64,000 nt of DNA, from assembly GCF_002019645.1 (NCBI RefSeq), contig NZ_KV917374.1, positions 5,106,369 to 5,170,368 on the forward strand. The letters run 5' to 3'. The translations under genes were made by a program, and so were the position numbers. Origin of the DNA: Litchfieldia alkalitelluris. Its GTDB lineage: Bacteria; Bacillota; Bacilli; Bacillales; Bacillaceae_L. The notes under the pieces are model-generated. The model was not told the DNA's origin. It saw only the letters and a program-made list of their open reading frames with translations, and did not search any database. Positions 1-9,930 of this stretch are shown one piece after another; positions within the stretch are counted from its first letter, which is position 1, and the number at the start of each line of letters is the position of its first letter.

Positions 1-278
1 TAGTTTAATAGTGTTTCGAAAATATTCACTGTTACCTTAAATGTCTCACCTTCAGTTGTAGTGATTGGGTCAAGTGAAGTTGAATCTCCTCCACGTCCAA
101 ATACTAGCTCTGTTTGTGTACTAGCAGGTGTTTCTTCTTGATTTTCACTGCCATTATCTGTGTCATTGTCTGTTCCAGGCTCACTTGTCTCCTCATCAGA
201 AGAGCCATTACAGCCAACAAGAGCTAGAGAGAGTACTAGCATGAAGATGAAGCTTAAAAAAATGTTCTTTTTCCTCAT
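1..278 (-). CDS. Peptide ABC transporter substrate-binding lipoprotein (N-terminal part)
   Basis: The gene runs off the left edge; 92 residues are visible. It begins at an ATG preceded by a strong AGGGGGC ribosome binding site. The N-terminus is a lipoprotein signal: MRKKN, a hydrophobic stretch to about residue 21, then the lipobox LVGC with Cys23 as the expected lipidation site. A Ser/Asn/Glu-rich linker follows to about residue 60. The next residues (LDPITTTEGETFKVT and NIFETL) are typical of the start of SBP_bac_5 oligopeptide-binding proteins. It lies 47 bp downstream of the oppF-like gene on the same strand, so it is probably the extracellular receptor of that transporter. The substrate cannot be told from this fragment. 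Confidence 0.85.
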   Translation of the reverse strand, partial: MRKKNIFLSFIFMLVLSLALVGCNGSSDEETSEPGTDNDTDNGSENQEETPASTQTELVFGRGGDSTSLDPITTTEGETFKVTVNIFETLLN

Positions 279-325
279 TCGTGTGTTGCCCCCTTAAAAC
301 TATTTTTTTATATCAAATGCTACAG

Positions 326-1297
326 TCAAGATTCATATAAATGACATGCAACAAAATGACCAGGCTCTAATTCTTTAAATTCCGGTCGTGTCGTTTTACA
401 GATATCCATACAGGAACCACATCTTGTATGGAATGCACAACCTTCTGGTGGATTCGAAGGACTTGGAATTTCCCCACTGATTTCTGTTTCTTCCCTTATA
501 AAATCGGGGTCTGGGACTGGTACAGCATTTAATAATGCTTGAGTATAAGGGTGAAGTGGCTTTTCATAGAGCGTTTCGCTTGATGCCAACTCTATTAGCC
601 TACCTAAATACATTACTCCGACTCTATCACTTATATGCCTAACAACACCTAAATCGTGGGCAATAAATACGAATGTCAGGTCAAATTCTTTTTGCAGATC
701 CTCTAGCAAGTTTAGTACCTGTGATTGAATCGATACATCTAATGCCGAAACAGGTTCATCAGCAATAATCAGTTTCGGATTTGTCATAAGTGCCTTTGCA
801 ATTCCAATTCGCTGCCTTTGCCCACCACTAAATTGGTGAGGATAGCGTTTTGCGTGATAGCTACTTAAGCCTACGACCTCTAGCATCTCTCTTACCTTTT
901 TCTTTCGTTCAGACTTCGTTCCGATACCATGGACAATTAACGGTTCCTCTAGAATTTTTTCAACTGTATGCCTTGGATTAAGTGAAGCATATGGATCCTG
1001 GAAGATCATTTGCATCTCTCTTCTAAGCTTTCTCATATCATTTTTTGATAGAGTTGTAATTTCTTGTTCCTCAAAAACAACATTTCCTTCTGTTGGATCT
1101 AGCAATCTTAGTAACAGTCGACCTGTAGTTGATTTTCCACAACCACTCTCACCAACTAGTCCAAGAGTTTCCCCTTTATTGACATAAAAAGAAAGACCAT
1201 CAACTGCCTTAACCTGACCAACTTGTTTGCCGAGGACTCCACCATTAATCGGGAAATGCTTCTTAAGACCTCTAACTTGAAGTAACGGTTTTGTCAT
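326..1297 (-). CDS. oppF: Oligopeptide ABC transporter ATP-binding protein (OppF/DppF type)
   Basis: Encodes a 323-residue cytoplasmic ATPase that powers peptide import together with the upstream OppD-like partner. The Walker A motif GESGCGKST is at residues 49-57, followed by the Q-loop (MIFQDPYASLNPR), the signature FSGGQRQR and Walker B (LIIADEPVSALD). The C-terminus carries the oligo_HPY extension with its conserved cysteines (GCAFHTRCGSC). I chose the ATG that reads MTKPLLQVRG because it has an AGGAGG-like site just upstream; an upstream in-frame start would only add unrelated residues from inside oppD. It overlaps the end of oppD by 26 bp, indicating translational coupling. The specific peptide ligand is unknown, and dppF or appF would be equally acceptable names. 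Confidence 0.9.
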   Translation of the reverse strand: MTKPLLQVRGLKKHFPINGGVLGKQVGQVKAVDGLSFYVNKGETLGLVGESGCGKSTTGRLLLRLLDPTEGNVVFEEQEITTLSKNDMRKLRREMQMIFQDPYASLNPRHTVEKILEEPLIVHGIGTKSERKKKVREMLEVVGLSSYHAKRYPHQFSGGQRQRIGIAKALMTNPKLIIADEPVSALDVSIQSQVLNLLEDLQKEFDLTFVFIAHDLGVVRHISDRVGVMYLGRLIELASSETLYEKPLHPYTQALLNAVPVPDPDFIREETEISGEIPSPSNPPEGCAFHTRCGSCMDICKTTRPEFKELEPGHFVACHLYES

Positions 1298-2282
1298 TTG
1301 TTGGATCCTCCTTTTTTTGATGTAAGAAACAACGAACCTTATGTCCTGAATCTGTTTCATAAAGCTCCGGATTTTCAGAAAAACATTGTTCGTACGCAAA
1401 TTCACATCTTTCCGCAAACCGGCATCCATTCTTAATTGATCCTGGTCTAGGAATATTGCCAGGTATTGAATATAAACGGTCAGTCTTTATCCTCATATCT
1501 GGAACAGACTTTATCAGCCCAATTGTATAAGGATGCTGGGGATTTTTGAAAATCGTACGAACATCACCTTGTTCTACGATTTTCCCAGCATACATCACAA
1601 CGACTCGCTCACATACCTCTGCAACTACACCTAAATCATGCGTAATAAGCATAATAGCAGTTTGTAAATCATTATTTAGTTGTTTCATCAACTTTAGTAT
1701 TTGCGATTGAATCGTTACATCCAATGCAGTTGTCGGTTCATCAGCAATTAATACCTTCGGGTCACAAACCATGGCCATCGCAATCATTACTCTCTGTCTC
1801 ATACCACCAGATAACTGATGAGGATATTCATCGATGAGTTCCTCAGCTCGAGGTAATCCGACTAGCTTTAAAATCTCAATTGCGCGACCTCGAGAACGTT
1901 TTTTGTCCCACTTTTTATGTATTCTAATTGCTTCTATCAATTGTGCTCCAATTGTAAACAAAGGATTAAGTGATGTCATAGGTTCTTGGAAAATCATTGC
2001 AATATCATTTCCACGAATTTGTCTCATTCTTTTTTCAGGTGCATGAACCAAATCTTCCCCATTAAATAAAATCTGTCCATTTATAATTTTTCCAGGAGGA
2101 CTGGGAACTAGTCCCATGATTGACAATGATGTAACACTTTTTCCACAGCCTGATTCTCCCACAATCCCTAGGATTTCTCCTTCATTTATATGAAAATCAA
2201 CCGAGTCTACTGCAGGAATCTTGCCTTCCTCTGTAAAAAAGGAAGTCTCTAGACCTTTTACTTCTAAAACAGGTTTACTCAC
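1272..2282 (-). CDS. oppD: Oligopeptide ABC transporter ATP-binding protein (OppD/DppD type)
   Basis: A 336-residue ATPase and the first visible gene of a peptide-import operon (oppD, oppF, binding lipoprotein). It shows Walker A GESGCGKSV, Q-loop MIFQEPMTSLNPL, signature LSGGMRQR, Walker B VLIADEPTTALD and the C-terminal oligo_HPY region with Cys residues (GCRFAERC). The start codon is GTG, with AGGGGTG upstream as ribosome binding site. The permease genes that normally accompany it are not upstream: more than 1 kb of repeats lies there. They may follow the binding protein beyond the left edge, or be encoded elsewhere. Confidence 0.9.
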   Translation of the reverse strand: MSKPVLEVKGLETSFFTEEGKIPAVDSVDFHINEGEILGIVGESGCGKSVTSLSIMGLVPSPPGKIINGQILFNGEDLVHAPEKRMRQIRGNDIAMIFQEPMTSLNPLFTIGAQLIEAIRIHKKWDKKRSRGRAIEILKLVGLPRAEELIDEYPHQLSGGMRQRVMIAMAMVCDPKVLIADEPTTALDVTIQSQILKLMKQLNNDLQTAIMLITHDLGVVAEVCERVVVMYAGKIVEQGDVRTIFKNPQHPYTIGLIKSVPDMRIKTDRLYSIPGNIPRPGSIKNGCRFAERCEFAYEQCFSENPELYETDSGHKVRCFLHQKKEDPTNDKTVTSS

Positions 2283-2619
2283 GGTTACACCCCTAACATT
2301 AGGTATTTCTAGCCTCTTATAAACTATTTACTAAATGTTACATACTATTAATAAAAGTGATAATTATTAGGACATATTAAACTTTATGGCAAAATTATGT
2401 AAAAATGCTTACTTTTATTAAATTTCTTTTTTTACTTTCCTATATTAATAGTTAAAAGGAGTAAACCAAGGAAGAACATTATTCTTCAATATTTGGTAGA
2501 GGGATTTTGTGAGTAGATTTTCTATGCTAATGAGTATCAGCACCATTGGACAAGTATGAAAAGATTTAATGAGTCCCAAATTATGTGATTCCAGTGGCCT
2601 TTATACAGTTACAAAGTAA

Positions 2620-2931
2620 AAGCAAGACGGAAGTGAATCATCATAAGCTTCTCTATGACCCAGTTGCCTGAGTGAAAACAAAGAGAAGGTGAATCATTGG
2701 CTCTTTATGATCCAGTTGCCTGAGCGGAAACAAGGAGAAAGTGAATCATTGGCTCTCTATGATTCAGTTGCTAAAGCGGAAACAAGGAGAAAGTGAATCA
2801 TTGGCTCTCTATGATTCAGTTGCTAAAGCGGAAACAAGGAGAAAGTGAATCATTGGCTCTCTATGATTCACTTGCTAAAGCGAAAACAAGGAGAAAGTAA
2901 ATCATAGGCCCACTTTAATTCAGTTGCCCAG
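2620..2931. repeat. Tandem array, 52-bp unit, six copies
   Basis: About six head-to-tail copies of a 52-bp unit, with unit starts at 2620 (degenerate), 2672, 2724, 2776, 2828 and 2880, all exactly 52 bp apart. The unit contains GCGGAAACAAGGAGAAAG followed by an inverted repeat, TGAATCAT with an 8-9 nt loop and ATGATTCA. Copies diverge at the edges and are nearly identical in the middle. The array lies in the 1.16-kb gap between oppD and ygaD, with no credible gene. There are no unique spacers, so it is not a CRISPR. Confidence 0.95.
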
Positions 2932-2950
2932 AGCGTATCTCCAAACCTGA

Positions 2951-3182
2951 TTTTACAGAGTAGACATCCATGCTAAAATAAGTATTTCGCACCATGGTGT
3001 ATGAAATAATGTTTCCTCCTCAGTGTGGAATGAGCGGAGAGCCACTTGACTCCTGCGGGATCCAGTGGTCTCGTGAGACCCCGCAGGAGCTGAGCCCCTG
3101 GCGACGAGGAGGCTCACGGACCACCCCGCGGAAAGCAAGTGGATCGCAGCTCATGGAACTCCACAACCAAAGTTATTTTCAG
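2951..3182. repeat. Structured interspersed element, copy A
   Basis: About 230 bp. It has a 5' box TAGACATCCATGCTA (2961), then a GC-rich core from about 3023 to 3163, and ends with TTTTCAG (3176-3182). The core folds as nested helices: TGAGC with GCTCA, CCACTTG (3042-3048) with CAAGTGG (3136-3142), and CTCCTGCGGG with CCCGCAGGAG. A further pairing of GTGGT (3065-3069) with ACCAC (3120-3124) would make a pseudoknot. Three other copies are in this window. This type of sequence is common between genes of Bacillaceae; I know of no assigned function. Confidence 0.9.
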
Positions 3183-3399
3183 AGTAGACACCCATGCTAA
3201 TTAAATATTCGCATCATGGAGAATGAAAATGTTGCTCACTTAGTGTGGAATGAGCGGAGAGCCACTCGACTCCTGCGGGATATGCGGTTAGCGTGAGACC
3301 CCGCAGGAGCACACCTGCGACGAGGAGGCTCACGAGCCGCCCCGCGGAAAGCGAGTGGATCGCAGCGAATGCAACTTACTAAACCTTGGTTATTTTCAG
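3176..3399. repeat. Structured interspersed element, copy B
   Basis: Directly follows copy A in the same orientation, sharing the junction TTTTCAGAGTAGACA. It has the same 5' box (TAGACACCCATGCTA) and 3' end TTTTCAG (3393-3399). The inner helix is CCACTCG (3262-3268) with CGAGTGG (3352-3358), a compensatory change relative to copy A. The long-range pair is GCGG (3284-3287) with CCGC (3337-3340). Short open frames inside it are artefacts of the GC-rich stems. Confidence 0.9.
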
Positions 3400-3444
3400 G
3401 ATAGAACAAAAAAGACTCACTCATAAGAGTCAGTCTCTAACTTG

Positions 3445-5190
3445 TTAATCTAGTTGTTGAACTTGAAATAGGTTGTAGTAATGTCCTTTTAAACTCATTA
3501 GCTCCTCGTGTGTTCCAACTTCAATAACCTCACCATGCTCAATCATGACGATCTTATTAGCATGAGTGATTGTTGAAAGGCGATGAGCAACTACAAATGT
3601 TGTTCGGTCTTGAGCTAACTTTTCTAAGGCTACTTGAATATAGTGTTCACTTTCCAAGTCTAAAGCAGATGTTGCCTCATCTAAAACTAGCAATGGCGGA
3701 TTTTTCAGAAAGACTCTAGCAATCGCAATTCGTTGCTTTTGGCCACCTGATAGTTTTACCCCACGTTCACCAACCGCCGTATCATATCCTTTTGGCAGCT
3801 GCAAGATAAATTCATGTGCATTCGCAGCCTTTGCAGCTTCGAAGATTTCTTCTTCAGTTGCATCTGGTTTCCCAATTACGATATTATCTTTGATAGATTC
3901 ACTAAATAAAAATGGATCTTGTAACACCATCCCAATTTGATCACGCAAGCTTCTAGCTTTAAAGCTTTTAATATCTCTTCCATCAATTAAAATTCTTCCA
4001 CCAGTTACATCATAGAAACGTGGGATTAAGCTTACTAATGTTGATTTTCCTCCGCCACTCATCCCTACGAAAGCAACGGTTTCTCCTCGTTTGACATGAA
4101 GAGTAATATCTTTTAAAACCTCTTGATCTTCTGAATTGTATTTAAATGAAACACGATCAAAACTAACATCTCCTTGGATTCTTGGACAATCAATCGCATC
4201 TTCTTTATCTACAATATCATATTTTTCATCCACAAATTCAAATACCCGGTCCATTGAGGCAAGGGCCTGTGTTAACGTAGTAGAGGAATTAACTAGTCTT
4301 CTTAATGGGTTATATAGACGGTCAATAAATGCAATAAACGCCACCATTGTACCAACTGTCATATTCTCTTGGATTACTTGTAGTCCAGCATATCCAATCA
4401 CCAATAATGGAGCAACATCAGTAATCGTATTAACGACGGCAAAGGTTTTTGCATTCCAACTTGTGTGGTCAAGGGCTTTTTCGAGAAAATTGGTATTCGT
4501 TTTATTAAACTTTTTTTGCTCCTCATCCTCAATCGCAAAGCTGCGAATAACTGGAATTCCTTGAACTCTTTCATGCAAATATCCCTGTACCTCGGCTAAA
4601 GCCTGCGAACGATTTCTCGTCAGTTTCCTTAAACGGCCATAAAAATATTTCACAGAAAAACCGTATAGTGGGAAAAGTAATATTGAAATGAGGGTTAATG
4701 GGATATCCATGAAAAACATAAATCCAATAACAATGAAAATCGTGATCACATCAAGCCACAAATTCATTAATCCAGTGATGACAAAAGATTTCGTTTGCTC
4801 TACATCATTAATCACTCGTGAAATGATTTCTCCAGCTCTTGTATTTGCATAATAACGTAAGCTCAATTTTTGAATATGTGTATACAATTGATCACGGATA
4901 TCATATAAAATTTTTGTACCCACCCACTGAGCATAATATTGTCTATAGTATTCAACAGGTGGACGAACGACGATAAAAATAAAAAACATAATTCCCATAA
5001 TCCATGATAACTCTGACACCTTATCAGCGGTTGCAAGAGCTTCGTTACCAATAATATCATCCACCACATATTTTAAAAGCAATGGAATAAGCAATGGAAT
5101 TCCAAATTTAATGATTCCTATTATGATTGTACCTATTATTTGCAAACGATATGGCTTAACAAATTGGAGGTACCTTTTTATACTATCCAG
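3445..5190 (-). CDS. ygaD: ABC exporter, fused membrane and ATPase domains (YgaD family)
   Basis: A half-transporter of the type IV exporter fold that is expected to work as a homodimer in the membrane; substrate unknown, multidrug or lipid-like by family. The first ~330 residues hold six membrane segments. The ATPase domain has Walker [10 protein letters not shown] near residue 380, signature LSGGQKQR near 477 and Walker B LLVLDEAT near 503. The first conventional start (a TTG reading MQIIG) lacks a ribosome binding site and would remove the first helix. Fifteen more in-frame codons ([15 protein letters not shown]) lead to a CTG placed 7 bases after AAGGAGG. I therefore place the start at CTG, which is unusual. 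The gene belongs to the conserved ygaB-ygaC-ygaD neighbourhood. Confidence 0.85.
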   Translation of the reverse strand: MDSIKRYLQFVKPYRLQIIGTIIIGIIKFGIPLLIPLLLKYVVDDIIGNEALATADKVSELSWIMGIMFFIFIVVRPPVEYYRQYYAQWVGTKILYDIRDQLYTHIQKLSLRYYANTRAGEIISRVINDVEQTKSFVITGLMNLWLDVITIFIVIGFMFFMDIPLTLISILLFPLYGFSVKYFYGRLRKLTRNRSQALAEVQGYLHERVQGIPVIRSFAIEDEEQKKFNKTNTNFLEKALDHTSWNAKTFAVVNTITDVAPLLVIGYAGLQVIQENMTVGTMVAFIAFIDRLYNPLRRLVNSSTTLTQALASMDRVFEFVDEKYDIVDKEDAIDCPRIQGDVSFDRVSFKYNSEDQEVLKDITLHVKRGETVAFVGMSGGGKSTLVSLIPRFYDVTGGRILIDGRDIKSFKARSLRDQIGMVLQDPFLFSESIKDNIVIGKPDATEEEIFEAAKAANAHEFILQLPKGYDTAVGERGVKLSGGQKQRIAIARVFLKNPPLLVLDEATSALDLESEHYIQVALEKLAQDRTTFVVAHRLSTITHANKIVMIEHGEVIEVGTHEELMSLKGHYYNLFQVQQLD

Positions 5191-5344
5191 AAAAAACCCT
5201 CCTTGTTTGATGATATTTTTACTAGTGACTATGAGGGGCCCCGGTCCTCTCTTTTCACGTCCTATGTTAATCAGAAACTATTTTAGTACTCTTATTACTT
5301 ATTTTCCCCACTAAATCAGGCCACTCAATTATATCCTATCCACG

Positions 5345-5376
5345 AAATAAAACCTGTTGTCATAAGAAGCAACAGG
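5345..5376 (-). terminator. Intrinsic terminator after ntdP
   Basis: On the minus strand, CCTGTTG and CAACAGG form a stem with a 10-nt loop, followed by TTTTATTT. It lies between ntdP and ygaD. Confidence 0.75.
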
Positions 5377-5424
5377 CTCTGTCATTTCAATTGCATTTAT
5401 AGCACATTCCATTTCTATGTTCAA

Positions 5425-5955
5425 CTATTGTCGATATGTTAAATATCGCTCATACCAGATATCAATGAAATCTGGAGCAAAGGGTCCTTTTCGTTGGCGT
5501 ATCCAACGAATTAACTTGTCCACATTATCTTTTAGAATTTTATCAATCACATCCGGATATTTCATTTCGGCACGGTGTCTTTCATATTCATCTTCATCTA
5601 ATAAAATAAATGTCATATCTGGAAATACTTTAATATCTAAGTCATAGTCAATATATTTTAATGCTTCGTCATCCCAGATGAAGGGTGAACTTATATTACA
5701 GTAATAATAAACTCCATCTTCACGAATCATGGCAATAATATTAAACCAAAGCTGTGAATGAAAGTAACATATAGCAGGCTCTCTCGTAATCCAGGTTCTA
5801 CCATCTGATTCTGTGACAAGAGTTCGATCATTTCCACCTATTACTAAACCTTGGGTTCCCTTTAAAACAGTGGTCTCTTCCCAAACTCGGTGGATTTTCC
5901 CATTATGTTTATAGCTATGTATTTGGACTCTTTCTCCTTCCATGGGAATTCCCAT
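5425..5955 (-). CDS. ntdP: Nucleoside tri-/diphosphatase NtdP (YgaC, DUF402)
   Basis: A 176-residue cytoplasmic protein of the DUF402 family. The Staphylococcus aureus homologue hydrolyses nucleoside tri- and diphosphates. The conserved blocks [23 protein letters not shown] and [13 protein letters not shown], and the acidic [10 protein letters not shown], contain the expected metal and phosphate ligands. The chosen ATG (reading [15 protein letters not shown]) has GGGGAGAG a few bases upstream and matches the usual family N-terminus; an upstream in-frame ATG adds ten residues without a ribosome site. The gene has its own downstream terminator. Confidence 0.9.
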   Translation of the reverse strand: MGIPMEGERVQIHSYKHNGKIHRVWEETTVLKGTQGLVIGGNDRTLVTESDGRTWITREPAICYFHSQLWFNIIAMIREDGVYYYCNISSPFIWDDEALKYIDYDLDIKVFPDMTFILLDEDEYERHRAEMKYPDVIDKILKDNVDKLIRWIRQRKGPFAPDFIDIWYERYLTYRQ

Positions 5956-6069
5956 GTTCTCTCCCCTACTTTCTTTTTTGGACACCTTGTTACCTATATT
6001 TACTGTAATCTATTAGTCAACAAAGAAATGACCATTTTCTACTATTATAACGGTTCAGCACATATTTTA

Positions 6070-6099
6070 AAACAAAAGAGCCATCAGTTCTGATGACTC
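6070..6099 (-). terminator. Intrinsic terminator downstream of ygaB
   Basis: On the minus strand a stem of GAG/CTC plus TCATCAG/CTGATGG is followed by TTTTGTTTT. It lies about 330 bp beyond the ygaB stop, on the far side of repeat copy C, so a ygaB transcript may read through that element before stopping here. Confidence 0.65.
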
Positions 6100-6194
6100 T
6101 ACCGTAAATCAATAAAATTAGTTGTTATCATAATGCCAGAGAAACACCATCCCAGGTAATCATTTGGCTTCTCTTGTCGGCAAATTTAAATTTA

Positions 6195-6403
6195 AGTAGA
6201 CATTAATTCTAATAAAAACCTGTACCTATGTATTATTAATATAATGTACTCACTCAGTGTGAAATGAGCGGAGAGCCACCTGACCTGACTCCTGCGGGAT
6301 CTAGCGGTCTCTGGAGACTCCACAGGAGCCTGCGACGAGGAGGCTTTCGGACCGCCCTGCGGAAAGCGATTGAACTAAAGCGAATGAAATTTCGCATTTT
6401 TAG
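6195..6403. repeat. Structured interspersed element, copy C (degenerate)
   Basis: Starts with a shortened box GTAGACATTAATTCTAA and ends with TTTTTAG (6397-6403). The core has GTGTGAAATGAGCGGAGAGC and CTCCTGCGGG. The outer CCACTTG/CAAGTGG helix is eroded, but the long-range pair is a perfect GCGGT (6304-6308) with ACCGC (6351-6355). It occupies most of the 475-bp gap between ntdP and ygaB. Confidence 0.8.
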
Positions 6404-6431
6404 GTTAATCTACTAGGCCATTTATGTAATA

Positions 6432-6686
6432 TTAAGCGATTGGTTGCACCTTATCTTGATATGTCTTAACTACTTCCTCAGTCTGTCTTTCAAACATTTC
6501 ATGAATCATTTGTAATTCAACTTTCATCTTCGTTATTTCTTCTTGAATGGATTGGAGTTCTGTTTCTTTTTGCAATGACTGTAACTCAGCCTCTATTTGT
6601 TGACATCTTTCTATTTCAGATTGAATAAACAGAAGTTTATCCATTGTTTTTAATTGTTCACCAACAAGCTCTTCAAAATGGTTCAT
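6432..6686 (-). CDS. ygaB: YgaB-like coiled-coil protein
   Basis: An 84-residue, highly charged protein without membrane segments. Nearly all of it is predicted amphipathic helix with heptad-like spacing (for example IERCQQIEAELQSLQKE), suggesting a coiled coil. It starts at an ATG 7-8 bases after GGAGGG. It sits between sspE and ntdP exactly as ygaB does in B. subtilis, which is the main ground for the name. Its function is not established. Confidence 0.75.
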   Translation of the reverse strand: MNHFEELVGEQLKTMDKLLFIQSEIERCQQIEAELQSLQKETELQSIQEEITKMKVELQMIHEMFERQTEEVVKTYQDKVQPIA

Positions 6687-6809
6687 GGTCGTTTCCCTCC
6701 AAGATATTATGCTCTTGATGAATATTTCTATAGATACCTTCTTAATTCCTTTGACTATATCTGTTGACTAATGAGAAGTTTTGTCGATAAAAAACGTTTA
6801 TAATTCACT

Positions 6810-6845
6810 AAAAAGAAAAGACACTCCCGCCGAAGTGGGAATGTC
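6810..6845 (-). terminator. Intrinsic terminator of sspE
   Basis: GACA and TGTC with TTCCC/GGGA pairing on the minus strand form a hairpin directly after the sspE stop, followed by TTTTCTTTTT. Confidence 0.85.
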
Positions 6846-6853
6846 TTGAATTA

Positions 6854-7042
6854 TTAAGAGTTTTGTCCTTTGTTTTGCTCAGCTTTTTGGTTTTGACGTC
6901 TCACTTCTTGAGCGTTAGTTTCGCTAGCAAATTCTGTTCCGAATTGTCCAGCTCCACCTTGTCCACCTTGTGCAGATTGAGCGTTTTGTTGTCTAACTTT
7001 TTGAATGTTAGTTCCAACTTGTGTTTTGTTGTTGTTTGCCAT
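6854..7042 (-). CDS. sspE: Gamma-type small acid-soluble spore protein
   Basis: A 62-residue gamma-SASP, the amino-acid storage protein made in the forespore and degraded at germination. The composition is diagnostic: very rich in Gln, Asn, Ala and Gly, with no tryptophan or cysteine. It contains the block GGAGQFGTEFASETNAQEVR, which includes the germination-protease-type cleavage context TEFASET. It starts at the ATG reading MANNNKTQVGTN, placed after GGAGGTGAT. An upstream in-frame GTG overlaps the ribosome site and is rejected. Adjacent to ygaB as in B. subtilis. Transcription from a forespore sigma-G promoter is expected, but I could not place one convincingly. Confidence 0.93.
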   Translation of the reverse strand: MANNNKTQVGTNIQKVRQQNAQSAQGGQGGAGQFGTEFASETNAQEVRRQNQKAEQNKGQNS

Positions 7043-7138
7043 CGTTATCACCTCCACGAAGATAATTTGTCCAAGAGGTGATATGTTTATCCGATAATTT
7101 TTATATTTTTTTTGGAATTTTTTTAGCGATTTAATGAA

Positions 7139-7888
<750 letters not shown>

Positions 7889-8066
7889 TCAAAACAACTC
7901 CTCAATTTTAGTTTTTCTTTCACTTTTTCTCTCTACAAAAACCTTTTTAGTTTTTAATAAAATCAATCATACAGAAAAAAGCCTTAATTAGATAATTTTA
8001 TCATGTTTAGACATCCATATTGTATCAGAAACTACATAAGAGAACGAACTAAGGAGGTCAAAAAAT

Positions 8067-8291
8067 ATGTATGTTGGTCGTGATATGACAGAGCTTACGA
8101 TGGTATCTAAAAGTGACTGGAGAGATTCCGAGTTGGCTTTCTTCCACCATTCCTTACAGCAAATGGTTCCATACTTAAACGTAGAGGGTCAATCTATTCA
8201 TCGTTCCATTATCCAAGAAATAGAGGCAAGAGGCGGACTGAAAAGAGGAGAAGCTGACTATACGCACGGAACAAGAGTTACTTATGACTAA
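8067..8291 (+). CDS. yfhS: YfhS family protein
   Basis: A 74-residue soluble protein starting at an ATG after a full AAGGAGGTC site. Its length and N-terminus (MYVGRDMTEL) and its tail (EADYTHGTRVTYD) match the B. subtilis YfhS family, and it lies between fabL and mutY as there. No catalytic motif is visible and the function is unknown; a sporulation role has been suggested for the family. Confidence 0.8.
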   Translation: MYVGRDMTELTMVSKSDWRDSELAFFHHSLQQMVPYLNVEGQSIHRSIIQEIEARGGLKRGEADYTHGTRVTYD

Positions 8292-8390
8292 AAAGTGAAG
8301 CGAACCAAGAAATTTGCTTCTTCGAAAGGCTGATGCTCTCAAGGGGTTAGGAGCTTAAGCGAGACATTCACAATAAATTTTTTTCAAATC
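8283..8390. repeat. Degenerate copy of the GCGC/AGGGGCTGG repeat family
   Basis: The stretch after yfhS contains GCTTCTTCGAAAGG, GCTCTCAAGGGGTTAGGAGC and CAATAAATTTTTTTCAAATC. The same blocks, in the same order, are found at 11075-11190 and 36950-37065. It is strongly eroded, and the boundaries are approximate. Confidence 0.45.
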
Positions 8391-8430
8391 AATAATAATA
8401 TACCTAGGGGAAAAATCCCCTAGATACATA

Positions 8431-9531
8431 CTAATCACAAGCTTTAAATCTTTTTAAGATATTTTGGTGTGAAACAGGAAAAGCTAAACGACTTAACTCT
8501 TCCGGGGTAACACTTTTAAGCTCGCTTGCTTCATCAAGCTCTCCCTTGAGGTAACCCTTATACACAGATATATTCCATACGAGATGTGAAAAAACATGGT
8601 CTAATGAGGTAAACGCTTGTCCTAATTCGACGTCTACTTTATATTCTTCTACGATATATTCTTCAAGAGCCCTTTTGGGTGACTGAAAGTCAGGCTGTAA
8701 TTCTACATTAGGAAATTCCCAAAGGTTTGCCAGTAGGCCTTTACTTGGTCTTTTATGAATAAGGTAGTTGCCTTTTTCATCTAAAATAACGACTGCTGCA
8801 ATCGAAACCGATTTGGGTGCTTTTTTCTTACTTTTCACAGGAAGCTCTGACTGTACACCTTCATCAAATGCTCGACAATGATCTCTCACCGGACATAGTA
8901 AACAGGATGGACTTGTAGGCGTACAGATTAAGGCACCTAATTCCATTAATGCTTGGTTAAAATAGGATGGGTTATCTTTTGAAATAATTTCTCGGATGAT
9001 GTCTTCAAATACAACCCGTGTTTTACTTTTAGCAATATCTTCCCAAATTGAAAAGATTCTTGATAATACTCTCATTACATTCCCATCAACTGCTGGCTGT
9101 GGAACGCCATATGCAATACTTAAAATCGCTCCTGTTGTGTATGGCCCTACTCCTTTGAGCTTGGATATTTCCTCAACAGTATTAGGAACTTTTGCATCAT
9201 ATTTTTCATCCACTTCTTTTACTGCTGCATGTAGATTTCTTACTCGTGAATAATAGCCGAGTCCTTCCCACGCCTTAAGAACTTCTTCTTCTTCAGCTTG
9301 AGCAAGAGCCTCAATTGTTGGAAACTGTTTTATAAATCGGTTAAAATATGGAATAACTGTATCTACTCTTGTCTGTTGAAGCATAATCTCAGAGACCCAG
9401 ACTTTATAGGGATCTTGATCCTCTCTCCAAGGTAAACTTCTCATTTCCCGTTCAAACCAGGCCAAAAGATCGTGTTGGTATTCGGCAATATTAAAGTCAT
9501 GTAGGTTGAATTTTACATTGTTGTTAGTCAC
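8431..9531 (-). CDS. mutY: A/G-specific adenine DNA glycosylase
   Basis: A 366-residue base-excision repair enzyme that removes adenine mispaired with 8-oxoguanine. The N-terminal HhH-GPD domain has the helix-hairpin-helix [13 protein letters not shown] and the catalytic aspartate region [14 protein letters not shown]. It is followed by the [4Fe-4S] ligands with spacing C-x6-C-x2-C-x5-C ([17 protein letters not shown]). The C-terminal third is a NUDIX-like domain that reads 8-oxoG. It starts at a GTG with GGGGGAAC upstream. A short CTAGGGG/CCCCTAG hairpin at 8404-8423 follows the stop but lacks a T-run. Confidence 0.95.
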   Translation of the reverse strand: MTNNNVKFNLHDFNIAEYQHDLLAWFEREMRSLPWREDQDPYKVWVSEIMLQQTRVDTVIPYFNRFIKQFPTIEALAQAEEEEVLKAWEGLGYYSRVRNLHAAVKEVDEKYDAKVPNTVEEISKLKGVGPYTTGAILSIAYGVPQPAVDGNVMRVLSRIFSIWEDIAKSKTRVVFEDIIREIISKDNPSYFNQALMELGALICTPTSPSCLLCPVRDHCRAFDEGVQSELPVKSKKKAPKSVSIAAVVILDEKGNYLIHKRPSKGLLANLWEFPNVELQPDFQSPKRALEEYIVEEYKVDVELGQAFTSLDHVFSHLVWNISVYKGYLKGELDEASELKSVTPEELSRLAFPVSHQNILKRFKACD

Positions 9532-9579
9532 GTTTGTTCCCCCAGGATGTTAATCTTTAAGCAAAGTGGGAATATATAT

Positions 9580-9888
9580 TTAAGAGCAATTTTTTAAGGC
9601 CCAAAATGATATGTCCCGAATTTCAAGGTCACAGTATTTCCGTAATTCTTTAAATAGAGGATGTTGACCCTCGGTTCGTAATTTCTTTAGCGCATAAAAG
9701 TGAGCAACTGTTGGGAGCTCAAATTGTTCCACATAAATATGGTTTTCTTTTGATGAAACAAACCATTGTATGTTTTTTGCGCCATAATTAGCTAAATGGT
9801 CCAGTACATCTTTCATCGTGCTCTCATACGGTAATAAATCTGCTTGTTTTACAGAATACTCAATATAAACTGAAACACCCTTATTCAT
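9580..9888 (-). CDS. Conserved hypothetical protein, 102 aa
   Basis: I do not recognise this protein. It has an AAGGAG site 8 bases before its ATG and an intact frame. It is 102 residues, soluble and mixed alpha/beta, with the order strand (SVYIEYSV), helix (YESTMKDVLDHLANY), strand (IQWFVSS), strand (HIYVEQFEL), helix (VAHFYALKKLR). This could be a ferredoxin-like dimeric fold of the ABM/EthD type, but that is only a secondary-structure guess. It lies between mutY and yfhP in the same direction as mutY. Confidence 0.7.
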   Translation of the reverse strand: MNKGVSVYIEYSVKQADLLPYESTMKDVLDHLANYGAKNIQWFVSSKENHIYVEQFELPTVAHFYALKKLRTEGQHPLFKELRKYCDLEIRDISFWALKNCS

Positions 9889-9930
9889 CGCAAATTCTCC
9901 TTTTAGTTAATGACTAAAGTAATTTGTGTT

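Noticed and set aside
2953-3424. Short open frames on both strands in element copies A and B
   Set aside because: Caused by GC-rich inverted stems shared by all copies; no starts with ribosome sites.
8008-8019. Isolated TAGACATCCAT before yfhS
   Set aside because: Matches 11 bases of the interspersed element's 5' box but no core follows; a relic at most.
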